A stretch of DNA of 25,935 nt, taken from positions 1 to 25,935 of the IMG/VR virus record IMGVR_UViG_3300035216_000105; one strand, 5' to 3'. This document shows, one piece after another, positions 14,190 to 22,171 of this stretch. A program made the translations under genes and the position numbers. Every line of letters starts with the position of its first letter. Within the stretch, counting starts at the first letter, position 1. The notes under the pieces were generated by a model. It was not told where the DNA came from. It did not search any database and was given only the letters and a program-made list of their open reading frames with translations. The stretch comes from a virus.

Positions 14190-15194
14190 ATGGCAAATGT
14201 AATTAACACATCATTAACATGGAGTCAAGAGGATGCTAGAAAGTATTTCCTAGAACCATTGTTTTTTGAAAATGACCATCTGAATGGGATGGATGTAATA
14301 ACAGATGTATCTGGTGGATCTATAAAACTAGACAGATACTCTTCAATCAAAGACATCACTAAAAGCATGAACACAGCATGTTTTAATGCTGATGGAACTA
14401 GATCAGCTAACTCTAACATCACATTATCATTATGTAGATTAGAGGTAGAACACGCACAACAAGCTCACGCATTATTTTCTCACATTAAGTCTCAATTACT
14501 TAAAAAAGGAATTAGCAGAGCTGATATGACAGGAACAATTTTCCAGGAAATCGTTTCTACTATTGTTATGGAAGGTATAATGAGAGATTTCTCTACACTA
14601 TTATGGTGGGGAGACACAGCAAATGGAGCTAACACACAAGCATTATGTAATGGTGTTTGGAAAGCATTAGATGCTGCTGTAGGAACAACTTTACCAACAA
14701 CACAAGTTAAAGTTTTTAACACAAACATGATCACTACTTTAGAAGATATGTTAGCTGCTCGTTCAACTGAACTAGCTACTGCTGATGGTCAAGTAATTTA
14801 TTGTTCAAGAGCTTTTGCTGATGCTTATGCAAAAGAATTAAGAGGATCAAATGGTGCACATACTGCTGCTTATGCAGACTTACAAGATGGTGTAGGTGCA
14901 TTAAGATTTAATGGTGTTCCATTAAAAGTACAAAACTCTTGGGATGTTGATATTGCAACTCATGGAGCTGCTTTAGCTACTATGGCAAATGGTCTTCCAC
15001 CAAATGCTGTTGCAGAAACTAAATGTGCTATTTGGACTGCAACAGGTAACATTACTGTAGGAACAGATTTCCAAGTACAGGATGTTGATATGTGGTATGA
15101 CAAAAACTGTAAAGAAAACAGATTTAGAATGTTATACTCTATGGGAGTTGCTGTTAAAGAGCCAGGAATGGTTGTAACAATGACACAGGATTAA
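14190..15194 (+). CDS. Major capsid protein (HK97-fold likely)
   Basis: A 334-residue protein directly after the protease-scaffold gene, the classical place for the major capsid protein. The start MANVINTSLTWSQEDARKYF, a Gly-rich E-loop-like region (DVSGGSIKLDRYSS), a helix around residues 90-130 (ISRADMTGTIFQEIV) and a C-terminal RMLYSMGVAVKEPGMV fit phage capsid proteins. Length is typical for a phage whose protease digests a separate scaffold. Codons are well chosen for high expression (many ACA, GCT, TTA), and a GC-rich hairpin follows the gene. No long N-terminal scaffold arm is present, in agreement with scaffold being on the protease. Confidence 0.85.
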   Translation: MANVINTSLTWSQEDARKYFLEPLFFENDHLNGMDVITDVSGGSIKLDRYSSIKDITKSMNTACFNADGTRSANSNITLSLCRLEVEHAQQAHALFSHIKSQLLKKGISRADMTGTIFQEIVSTIVMEGIMRDFSTLLWWGDTANGANTQALCNGVWKALDAAVGTTLPTTQVKVFNTNMITTLEDMLAARSTELATADGQVIYCSRAFADAYAKELRGSNGAHTAAYADLQDGVGALRFNGVPLKVQNSWDVDIATHGAALATMANGLPPNAVAETKCAIWTATGNITVGTDFQVQDVDMWYDKNCKENRFRMLYSMGVAVKEPGMVVTMTQD

Positions 15195-15207
15195 TAATTA
15201 ATGTTGA

Positions 15208-15240
15208 TGGGGGGTGTCAAAGCTCCCCAGATACTTTTTT
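15208..15240 (+). terminator. Terminator-like hairpin after the capsid gene
   Basis: TGGGGGG (15208-15214) pairs with CTCCCCA (15223-15229), seven pairs including one G-U, with an 8-nt loop, and is followed by AGATAC and six T. It lies 13 nt after the capsid stop. It probably ends part of the transcripts or protects the capsid message; the next genes have no strong promoter of their own, so termination is likely incomplete. Confidence 0.75.
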
Positions 15241-15265
15241 GTAACAATAAAAAAAATAATAAAAA

Positions 15266-15910
15266 ATGGCTTTAACTAAAGGACACGCAATTATATGTTG
15301 CGATAGAAACCGAAGAGGTGGACTTAAAAGAATTTGGCTAGTTGAGCAGCAACACTTAACAGGAGTTGTTGCTTATGCTACTGCTGGTACTCCTACAGGA
15401 GCTGCTGGTGGCGAGTTCAACACTTTTACTGCTAATGATTGGTATGAATTTGAATTTGACAGAGGAACTGCTGGATTTAATGCAAATGCAACTAGAGAAA
15501 ATGGTTCAACTCTTGTAAATATAGAACTAGAATTTTATATTCCAAAAATTACTGAAGAAATTAATGCAAGATTAAGAGAATTAACAGAGTCTTGTGGTAT
15601 ATTTGCTTTAGTAGAAACTTATGCTGATGACTGTGATGCTGCTGATCCAGAAACTTATTTCTTCATATTAGGTTATGATAAAGTTTTTGAAAAGAAAGCA
15701 TATATGGAGTTTTCTTCTGGAGAGCAAACTACAGGAATGGGATTACAAGATGCTAATGGTACACTTGTAAAACTTACTGGAGTACATGCTGAGTATCCAA
15801 GAGAAGCACTAGTATTAATTAGTGCTGCAAACTCTTCGCCAGGTACTGCTAATGTAATAGATTTATATCAATCTAGTACAGGAGTAACTAATGCTTGGAC
15901 AACAGACTAG
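15266..15910 (+). CDS. Virion structural protein, probable major tail tube protein
   Basis: A 214-residue protein with many beta strands: DWYEFEFDRGTAGFNANATR near residues 55-75, STLVNIELEFYIPKITEE, LRELTESCGIFALVE, YFFILGYDKVFEKKAYMEF and a Ser/Gly-rich region GEQTTGMGLQDANGT. Such a beta core and the flanking hairpins that isolate it as a high-expression unit suit a major structural protein. Tail tube is my preferred reading; a head-decoration protein is the alternative, since it sits between capsid and portal. The start is the only ATG after the capsid hairpin and is preceded by an A-rich stretch without a Shine-Dalgarno site. Confidence 0.55.
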   Translation: MALTKGHAIICCDRNRRGGLKRIWLVEQQHLTGVVAYATAGTPTGAAGGEFNTFTANDWYEFEFDRGTAGFNANATRENGSTLVNIELEFYIPKITEEINARLRELTESCGIFALVETYADDCDAADPETYFFILGYDKVFEKKAYMEFSSGEQTTGMGLQDANGTLVKLTGVHAEYPREALVLISAANSSPGTANVIDLYQSSTGVTNAWTTD

Positions 15911-15928
15911 TATTTTAACTTTTTTAAA

Positions 15929-15966
15929 GGTTGGGGGAGGAAACTCCCCTAACTCTTAAATTTTTA
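15929..15966 (+). terminator. Terminator-like hairpin with GAAA loop
   Basis: GTTGGGGGAG (15930-15939) pairs with CTCCCCTAAC (15944-15953), ten pairs with one G-U, closed by a GAAA tetraloop, and is followed by a TTAAATTTTTA run. It lies 19 nt after the stop of the 214-residue gene. With the hairpin at 15208 it frames that gene, which suggests a separately controlled, highly made transcript. Confidence 0.75.
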
Positions 15967-15974
15967 TATATTTG
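15967..15974 (+). promoter_or_regulatory. Promoter-like -7 element (TATATTTG) 4 nt before ATG
   Basis: TATATTTG matches TAnnTTTG exactly, comes just after a terminator, and ends 4 nt before the ATG at 15979. This is a sensible place for a new promoter driving the portal genes. The -33 position would fall in the hairpin, where no TTTG is seen. Confidence 0.4.
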
Positions 15975-15978
15975 TAAA

Positions 15979-16272
15979 ATGAAATATAATTTTATAAAAT
16001 CGTACTTTATCTCAAATGATGAGGATATTGTACTATTATCTGGTAAAAATAATATAGCAATAAATTACAACTCAAATTTAACACAAAAGGTATTGTCAAA
16101 GCTACATGCTATGGATAAACCTTATGTAGAGCTTGAAGGGGAGGAAAAGGTTATTGAACCAGCAAAACCTAAAATGAAATTTAAACCTAAAAAGAAAAAA
16201 GTTAAAATAAATGAGTCGCAAAAGCCAGAAGCAGAACCAAAAAATAAAACATATACAGAAGGAGAGTCCTAA
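15979..16272 (+). CDS. Small protein with Lys-rich tail, upstream of portal
   Basis: A 97-residue protein starting at the ATG at 15979; a longer frame from a TTG at 15931 would run through the hairpin and is rejected. Residues 1-50 look folded (FIKSYFISNDEDIVLLSGKN), and the second half is low-complexity, rich in Lys, Pro and Glu (KPKMKFKPKKKKVK). Unknown function. Its last 62 nt overlap the start of the portal gene in another frame, which links their translation. The basic tail could bind DNA or capsid. Confidence 0.6.
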   Translation: MKYNFIKSYFISNDEDIVLLSGKNNIAINYNSNLTQKVLSKLHAMDKPYVELEGEEKVIEPAKPKMKFKPKKKKVKINESQKPEAEPKNKTYTEGES

Positions 16273-17527
16273 AATATTAGGTTATTCTTTTTCTAAAGAT
16301 GTTTCAAAAGAAGCACCAAAAGAGCCACATCCTTATAAGGCATTAAGAGATGATTGGATACCTTTTGGTCAAAATAATTTATTCCCACAAGAACTTTCAG
16401 AACTTTCAAGATCAGCATCAACGCACAGGGCGATATTAAGTACAAAGACTACTTTTACAATAGGAGAAGGTCTAAAAACTAATAACAAGGCATTAACTAG
16501 TTTATTAGAAGATGTAAATACTTTTGGCGAGTCTATGGATGATGTTGCAAAAAAAGTTTTGTCAGATTTTTGGAAATTAGGGAATGGTTATATGGAAGTA
16601 GTAGTTGGACAAGGCTACTTAAATTTTTTTCATCAAGATGGTACAACAGCAAGAGTACATAAAGATGGAAAACATATTTTATTGCATCCAGATTGGGAAC
16701 ATGCAAGACAACATTCAGAAGATTTAAGAAAAGTACCTATCTATCCAGAGTTTAAAAAAGAAAGTAATGGAGCTGTTTATCGTACTATGGTACATTTTAC
16801 AGATTATGAAAGTACATATTACTACTATGGTATGCCAGATTATTGTGCAGCCTTAGATCATATTAAAATAGCAAATCAAATAGGAGTTTACAATCTTACT
16901 CGTTTTAAAAATGGGTTTATGCCAAGTGCAATTATAGAGTTAAATGCAGATATGGGCGAAGATGAAGCACAAGATTTTATAGATGATGCTGTAGCCAAAC
17001 TAACAGGAGCAGGAGATAATAGTAAAATATTATTTATAGCAAAAAATGGAGAAGGAGATGCTACAAATGTTAATGTCATTAATGATACAAGTGATGGATC
17101 TTTTATGGAATTGCAAAAAATTACAAATGATAACATTATATCAGCACACAGATGGAATCCAGCATTATCTGGGATACAAGTAGCTGGTCAATTAGGAAAC
17201 AATCAGCAAATTTTAACAGCATACGATATAGCAATGTGTACTGTAATAAAAGAGCCACAAATGATGTTCCTTAAATGTATTAGAAAAATATTAAAAATAG
17301 AAAAAGGTATAAATGCGAATGATTTGCATTTTCATACTAAACCTCCTGTATCATTATTAGGAGCAATAAATCCTACTGAATACATTTCAATAAAAGAAGG
17401 AAGGGAGGTATTCCATTTGCCAGAGTTAAGTGAAGAAGATTTGAAAAAGCTGATAGAAGAGAAAGCAGCAAAAAAACCAGCTAATATAGAAACAGAAAAA
17501 AAAGAAGAAGATGGCACTAATTACTAA
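16211..17527 (+). CDS. Portal protein
   Basis: A 438-residue protein that forms the ring through which DNA enters and leaves the head. Recognised by DDWIPFGQNNLFPQEL near residues 48-63, the adjoining AILSTKTTFTIGEGL, a wing/stem region YYYYGMPDYCAALDH near 200-215 followed by LTRFKNGFMPSAII, and the crown-side motif AHRWNPALSGIQVAGQLGN near 315-335. This pattern is that of HK97/PBSX-type portal proteins. The first 40 residues are Lys/Gln-rich and coincide with the overlap of the previous gene, so the exact start is uncertain; 16211 is the only ATG that fits. The C-terminus is charged and overlaps the connector gene by 17 nt. Confidence 0.85.
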   Translation: MSRKSQKQNQKIKHIQKESPKILGYSFSKDVSKEAPKEPHPYKALRDDWIPFGQNNLFPQELSELSRSASTHRAILSTKTTFTIGEGLKTNNKALTSLLEDVNTFGESMDDVAKKVLSDFWKLGNGYMEVVVGQGYLNFFHQDGTTARVHKDGKHILLHPDWEHARQHSEDLRKVPIYPEFKKESNGAVYRTMVHFTDYESTYYYYGMPDYCAALDHIKIANQIGVYNLTRFKNGFMPSAIIELNADMGEDEAQDFIDDAVAKLTGAGDNSKILFIAKNGEGDATNVNVINDTSDGSFMELQKITNDNIISAHRWNPALSGIQVAGQLGNNQQILTAYDIAMCTVIKEPQMMFLKCIRKILKIEKGINANDLHFHTKPPVSLLGAINPTEYISIKEGREVFHLPELSEEDLKKLIEEKAAKKPANIETEKKEEDGTNY

Positions 17528-17987
17528 ACAAGAAGTTGTAGATAAATCTATGACAAATGCTAATTTTGATCAGCATTTAATAAAATCTACATTTATAGAA
17601 ATAGCAGAACTAAATCATTTAAAACCATTTTTAGGAGAAGATTTATATGTTGCATGTTCTGGTGGTAGCTATGTTACATTAGTAAATCAATATATAAAAG
17701 ATTATTTAGCATTTTGTGTCAAGTTTGAAATCTTGCCAGACATTACATACAATACAACATCACAGGGAGTAGTAGATAATATTGCAGATTTTACTAGTCC
17801 TGTGTCAGAGAGAAAATTAAATTATTTACGACAAGAAGTCTATAAAAAAGCTGAAACATTTAAAAAGAAAATGGAGAAATATTTAGATGATAACGCAAGT
17901 TTATATCCAGAATGGGAAGGGTGTGCTGATTGTGGTGGTAGAAAAGGTGGTAGTGTAAGTAAAAGACATGGCATAATAACTTATTAA
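17511..17987 (+). CDS. Head-tail connector, DUF6712-like
   Basis: A 158-residue mostly helical protein. LNHLKPFLGEDLY near residues 34-46, VNQYIKDYLAFCVKFEILPD near 59-78 and LNYLRQEVYKKAETFKKKMEKYL near 104-126 give the succession of helices seen in small head-completion proteins. I associate the LKPFLGxDLY pattern with the Bacteroidota phage family DUF6712. The C-terminus is Cys/Gly-rich (GCADCGGRKGG). It lies directly after the portal with a 17-nt overlap, the usual place for an adaptor joining portal and tail. Confidence 0.65.
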   Translation: MALITKQEVVDKSMTNANFDQHLIKSTFIEIAELNHLKPFLGEDLYVACSGGSYVTLVNQYIKDYLAFCVKFEILPDITYNTTSQGVVDNIADFTSPVSERKLNYLRQEVYKKAETFKKKMEKYLDDNASLYPEWEGCADCGGRKGGSVSKRHGIITY

Positions 17988-17990
17988 TAA

Positions 17991-18758
17991 ATGAAAAACC
18001 ACAATAATTTAACAGACTCCCAGATACACAATCCAAAGGGTTTTTCTGGTGCAAGAAAAAGAACTGTATCATCAAAAAGCCAGACAGGTGGTATTGAATG
18101 GGTAAAAGCAAACTATTCAAGTTCTGTTAGCATATCATGTCCTGCTGATGTAGGTGGTCAATTACATCATAGTTATTTTTGTTTATTTAGCAGCCATGAT
18201 GCTGTCAAATTTGCAGTATATTTTCAAATAACAAACACAGCAGTTTTATCTACACCTAGTGGGTATAATCAAGTATTAGCTATAAACCTAACAGCAAGTG
18301 GAACAGCATCAACAGCAACACAAGTTGCAAACGCATTACAAACTACTTTAAATGCACACGCATCTTTTACAGCTACAGATGATAATGCTGGTACAGTAAC
18401 AGTAACAGGATTAACAACAGCAAGTCCAGCAGTAGATGTAGATGCTGGTGTTGGTATAGTCATAACAGACACAGAAATAACTAATGAAATATTGCATACA
18501 AATGCAAGTGGAGATTTAAAATTTACACCATTTTCTACAATTTTAGGAGATACAGGAGTAAATGACAAAAATTTTGTTCATACTCAAACAGAGTCAAGTG
18601 CGACATGGACAGTAACACACAATTTAGGAAAAAATCCTAGTTGTACTGTCGTAGATTCGGCAGGAACTACAGTTTTTGGTCAAGTTGATCATTTATCAGT
18701 AAACCAAATACGCATAACTTTTAGTGGTGGCTTCACAGGGAAGGCATACTTTAATTAA
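17991..18758 (+). CDS. Virion protein with C-terminal HNLG domain
   Basis: A 255-residue Thr/Ser/Ala-rich beta protein. It starts NLTDSQIHNPKGFSGA, continues with a Thr/Ala-rich repeat-like region (residues 90-160), and ends with WTVTHNLGKNPSCTVVDSAG and NQIRITFSGGFTGKAYFN. The last 60 residues resemble the end of the next protein (VDHNLG..., RVTITFNSAPASGD). Such HNLG domains occur at the ends of tail-fibre proteins. A fibre, or a fibre-attachment protein, is therefore likely. It begins 3 nt after the connector gene. Confidence 0.6.
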   Translation: MKNHNNLTDSQIHNPKGFSGARKRTVSSKSQTGGIEWVKANYSSSVSISCPADVGGQLHHSYFCLFSSHDAVKFAVYFQITNTAVLSTPSGYNQVLAINLTASGTASTATQVANALQTTLNAHASFTATDDNAGTVTVTGLTTASPAVDVDAGVGIVITDTEITNEILHTNASGDLKFTPFSTILGDTGVNDKNFVHTQTESSATWTVTHNLGKNPSCTVVDSAGTTVFGQVDHLSVNQIRITFSGGFTGKAYFN

Positions 18759-18790
18759 TTAATAATAAATAACTATAAAAAAAGAAAAAA

Positions 18791-20500
18791 ATGGCAATTA
18801 AATTTTTAAGTGATTTAGATGTATCTGGTAAACTAAATCTTAATGACAACTTTTTGGAGAATATAAAAATCCAACATCTTGCAACAAATCCAGATCCGAT
18901 AGAAGGACAAATCTATTACAATACAACAAACAATGTATTAATGGTGTGTAATGGCACAAGTTCATCTGATTGGACTGCTTTATCATCTGCAACAGGAGAT
19001 ATTACAGAAGTAATTGGAGGTACAAGTATTAGTGTTTCTGGTGGTACAACAGGAGCTGCTACTGTTAATTTAGACAGTTCTACTGTAAGTGCTATTAATG
19101 CAAATACAAGTAAGACAGGTTTAAGTTCTGCACAATCATCTGCAATTACTGCAAATACTGCAAAAACAGGAATTACTAGTGCACAAGCAGAAGCTATCAC
19201 ATCTAATTCAGCTAAAGCAGCAAATGTTAGCACTAACTTATCTGTAACAGCAGATGGTACACAGTTATTAGTTGTATCTTCTGATGGTAGCAATGCTAGT
19301 TTACCTTTGGCTGATACTAATAATTGGGGTGTAATATCTGATGAGATTTTTGATCAAATACAAGCCAATGTAAGTAAGACAGGAATAACAAGTGGTCAAG
19401 CAAGTGCAATAACAGCTAATACATCAAAAAACTCTTATCCTAGTGGAGATTCTACAAAAGTAGGTCATATTTCTGTAACACAAGCTGTTAATTTAGACAC
19501 AATGGAGTCTAGTATTGCAACTAACACAGGTAAAACAGGTACAACAGCAGTAGAAAGAACAAAATTAGGTCGTATTACTATATCAGGCAATATTGATCTT
19601 GACACACTAAGTTCAAGTAATGAAACTAACAATGCTAAAACAGGTATTACAACAGCACAAGCACAAGCAATTACTGCAAATACTGCTAAATCATCAAATG
19701 TAAGTACAGATTTATCTATAGCATCTTCTGCAACTAGTAGAGTTATAGCATCTTCTGATGGAACAAACGCAACAATACCTGTAGCTACTACAACTGTTTC
19801 TGGTGTTATGTCAGCAGCACAAGTAACTACTTTAAATGGTAAAGCTCCAAAGGCTTCTCCAACATTTACAGGTACTCCAGCAGCTCCAACTGCAAGTGCA
19901 GCTACAAATTCAACACAAGTGGCAACTACTGCTTATGTAACTACTGCTGTAAGTAATTTAGTAGGTGGTGCACCAGGTGCTTTAGATACTTTAAATGAAT
20001 TAGCAGCAGCAATAGGAGATGATGCTTCTTATGCAACAGGAATTACAACTGCTTTAGCAGCTAAAGCTCCATTGGCTAGTCCTGCATTTACAGGAACTCC
20101 AACAGGAATTACTAAATCTCATGTTGGTTTAGGAAATGTAGCAAATATTGCAGTTTCTGGAACAAACACAGGAGATGAGCCAGATGCAAGTGAAGGCACA
20201 AAAGGTATTGTAGAATTAGCTACAACTGCTGAAGCATTAGCTGGTATTGATACAGCAAGAGCTGTAACATCTGCTGGTTTAGCTGCTAGATCTTATACTA
20301 ATACTTATGGTGGATCTACAACAGCTTTAGTTGATCATAATTTAGGAACAAGAAATGTTATGGTACAAATGTTTGATTCATCATCTTATGATACTATATA
20401 TGCAGATGTTGTAAGAACAACAGCAGCTAGGGTTACAATTACTTTTAATTCAGCACCTGCAAGTGGAGATGTAACAGTTTTAGTAACAAAAATTGATTAA
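18791..20500 (+). CDS. Tail fibre protein
   Basis: A 569-residue Thr/Ala/Ser-rich protein for host attachment. The start AIKFLSDLDVSGKLNLND is a beta-helix entry, followed by GQIYYNTTNNVLMVCNGT, common near fibre N-termini. Residues 97-310 contain repeats of the type NTAKTGITSAQAxAI. Residues 355-460 contain ASPTFTGTPAAPTAS, ATTAYVTTAVSNL, LDTLNELAAAIGDD and a second ASPAFTGTPTGI, all standard in phage side-tail fibres. The C-terminus is an HNLG domain shared with the previous gene. No Cys-rich or enzyme motif is present. It is preceded by an A-rich start region and no Shine-Dalgarno site. Confidence 0.85.
   Translation: MAIKFLSDLDVSGKLNLNDNFLENIKIQHLATNPDPIEGQIYYNTTNNVLMVCNGTSSSDWTALSSATGDITEVIGGTSISVSGGTTGAATVNLDSSTVSAINANTSKTGLSSAQSSAITANTAKTGITSAQAEAITSNSAKAANVSTNLSVTADGTQLLVVSSDGSNASLPLADTNNWGVISDEIFDQIQANVSKTGITSGQASAITANTSKNSYPSGDSTKVGHISVTQAVNLDTMESSIATNTGKTGTTAVERTKLGRITISGNIDLDTLSSSNETNNAKTGITTAQAQAITANTAKSSNVSTDLSIASSATSRVIASSDGTNATIPVATTTVSGVMSAAQVTTLNGKAPKASPTFTGTPAAPTASAATNSTQVATTAYVTTAVSNLVGGAPGALDTLNELAAAIGDDASYATGITTALAAKAPLASPAFTGTPTGITKSHVGLGNVANIAVSGTNTGDEPDASEGTKGIVELATTAEALAGIDTARAVTSAGLAARSYTNTYGGSTTALVDHNLGTRNVMVQMFDSSSYDTIYADVVRTTAARVTITFNSAPASGDVTVLVTKID
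19084..19695 (+). repeat. Repeats inside the tail fibre gene
   Basis: Copies of a ~15-codon unit (ANTSKTGLSSAQSSAIT, ANTAKTGITSAQAEAIT, ANVSKTGITSGQASAIT, NNAKTGITTAQAQAIT) recur at about 19099, 19147, 19366 and 19627. The DNA also repeats (GCAAATACTGC, ACAGGAATTAC). They probably form the trimeric fibre shaft, and they could allow length change by recombination. Confidence 0.6.
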
Positions 20501-20503
20501 TAA

Positions 20504-20962
20504 ATGAGAGTAAAAAAGGCATACGAAAAGTTTGGTTCTCGTAGTTTTGTTCCTAGTGGAATTAGCGATACTAATGGTGTAGGCGAAGGAGATGTTTTGT
20601 TTTATGGATCTACAACTGTACAATCTGGTAAAGCATATTATTTATATGAAGATGAAAATACTGCATATTGGTCTGCAACAGATGCTGATGCTTTAACCTC
20701 TTCTTCTTATTTAATTGCTATAGCTATGGGTAATGGTGCTGCTAATTCTGTAGGGATGCTGTTAAGGGGTATGGTGCATATAGGTAGTGTAACAGCAGCT
20801 AATGGTGCTGGTAAACCAATTTACCTTTCTGCTTTACAAGGACAATTAACTGCAACTGCACCTAGTGCAGCAAATGATTATGTAAGAATTGTTGGCTATC
20901 AAGTAGCTAGTAACAAAATTTGGTTTAGTCCAGATAATACTCACATTAAAATTGCCGAATAA
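20504..20962 (+). CDS. Fibre-associated virion protein
   Basis: A 152-residue beta-rich protein. Its centre (YLIAIAMGNGAANSVGMLLRGMVHIG) and end (GKPIYLSALQGQLTATAPSAANDYVRIVGYQVASNKIWFSPD, residues 105-145) match a domain found at the C-terminus of many environmental phage fibre proteins. Here it stands alone. It lies 3 nt after the fibre gene and shares TAATG with the next gene. It may form a fibre tip, a fibre chaperone or a capsid spike; the sequence does not decide. Confidence 0.65.
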   Translation: MRVKKAYEKFGSRSFVPSGISDTNGVGEGDVLFYGSTTVQSGKAYYLYEDENTAYWSATDADALTSSSYLIAIAMGNGAANSVGMLLRGMVHIGSVTAANGAGKPIYLSALQGQLTATAPSAANDYVRIVGYQVASNKIWFSPDNTHIKIAE

Positions 20963-21897
20963 TGTCTATTAATCAGATTAATAATATAGCTGTTAATGAA
21001 ATAGGTGCTATTAACAACATTTCTCTATCTAGTGTATCAGAAGTGATAAATGTAGGCTATAGTGCACCAGCTTCTTTTGCTGATAATTATGCAGCTTCAA
21101 AATCTATTACTACAGGTTTAGGTCAAACTATTAGAATTGCTGATAGTAATGGTAAATTTAATTTTACTCATTCAGATGCTTATTCAATTAGTTTTTGGGT
21201 AAAAGCAGGATGGAGTAGTTCATTAAATAGTAATATACATTTGTTTACATCTAGTGTAGATCCCTATGTAGCCTATGGAAATTTAATTAGAATGTATTAT
21301 AACGAGTCAAATAATAGACTTTATTTTCAATATGCTTCTTCTAGTCCTACTAGATATTCGCAAAACTTTTGGCTTATGCACTCTAACGGAGGACAATATG
21401 CTGCTGCATATCAAGCATCTGGATTAGGAAGTGGTTTTTGGAGTGCTTCAAATAGAGGGAATGTTGGAGATGATGATTTTACTTTATTAACTATTTGCAA
21501 AAGTGCTACAAATAATGCAGGAGGTAATTATACTAAATTGTATTGGAACGGAACGGATATGGGGTTAGGTTTTTATGCTAACGGAAATAGCAATGGTAGT
21601 CCAAATATGACTAATGGCGATAGACAAATAACTTTAGGTAGTAATTCTTGGACTTATGCAAAATCTGGTAATAGTGCTGAAACACAATTTAATGATTTGT
21701 CTTGGTGGAATAAACAATTATCAGCTTCTGAAGTTGCAGAAATATATAATAATGGTGCAAGAATGGATTTAACTACACATTCGGCAGCAACTAATTTAAA
21801 GGGATATTATAAATTTGAAAATAATGGAGTTGATAGTAGTGGTAATAGTGGAAATCCTTTTGTATTTAGTGGTAACTCTAATTTAGAAGAAATATAA
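20962..21897 (+). CDS. LamG/concanavalin-like adhesin
   Basis: A 311-residue protein. From about residue 60 it has the LamG/concanavalin A-like layout: SYSISFWVKAGWSS, then ITLGSNSWTYAKSG, FNDLSWWNKQLSASEVAEIYNNG (near 248-270) and LKGYYKFENNGVDSSGN (near 283-300). The LSASEVAEIYN and YYKFENN motifs are diagnostic for this fold, which binds sugars. The N-terminus (INQINNIAVNEIGAINNISL) is repetitive and may attach to the virion. A receptor-binding role on host surface glycans is likely. Start set by the TAATG junction. Confidence 0.8.
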   Translation: MSINQINNIAVNEIGAINNISLSSVSEVINVGYSAPASFADNYAASKSITTGLGQTIRIADSNGKFNFTHSDAYSISFWVKAGWSSSLNSNIHLFTSSVDPYVAYGNLIRMYYNESNNRLYFQYASSSPTRYSQNFWLMHSNGGQYAAAYQASGLGSGFWSASNRGNVGDDDFTLLTICKSATNNAGGNYTKLYWNGTDMGLGFYANGNSNGSPNMTNGDRQITLGSNSWTYAKSGNSAETQFNDLSWWNKQLSASEVAEIYNNGARMDLTTHSAATNLKGYYKFENNGVDSSGNSGNPFVFSGNSNLEEI

Positions 21898-22148
21898 TGA
21901 ATTATTATATATTAACATTAGAGCAGTTTGAAAGTGCAGATAAAGATCAAGTTTCTTATGTACATTATAATAATGATGGCACACAAATTATTGTAAGCAC
22001 AACAGAGGTAATTGCAGAAAGATACAGGAAATTTAAAAGCAAAAATACTTGTAGTGATTATTCTTTTAGCAATCATGCTGATTGGGTAGGAGATGGTACA
22101 GGTATAGAAGAATGGGAATTTGAAGAAATAATTTATCTTCAATTATAA
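21897..22148 (+). CDS. Hypothetical small protein after the adhesin
   Basis: An 83-residue acidic protein, rich in Tyr, Glu and Trp (MNYYILTLEQFESADKDQV, HADWVGDGTGIEEWEFEEI). I do not recognise it. Its ATG overlaps the adhesin's TAA by one base, so it is translated with it. Small acidic proteins after fibre genes are often fibre assembly chaperones; this is a positional inference only. Confidence 0.6.
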   Translation: MNYYILTLEQFESADKDQVSYVHYNNDGTQIIVSTTEVIAERYRKFKSKNTCSDYSFSNHADWVGDGTGIEEWEFEEIIYLQL

Positions 22149-22171
22149 TAAAATAATAAAACAATAAAAAA

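Noticed and set aside
15931-15978. TTG-started extension of the protein upstream of the portal
   Set aside because: It would translate through the terminator hairpin; the ATG at 15979 follows directly.
18791-21897. Diversity-generating retroelement target in the fibre or adhesin genes
   Set aside because: No reverse transcriptase and no second near-identical template with adenine-specific changes was seen in the window.
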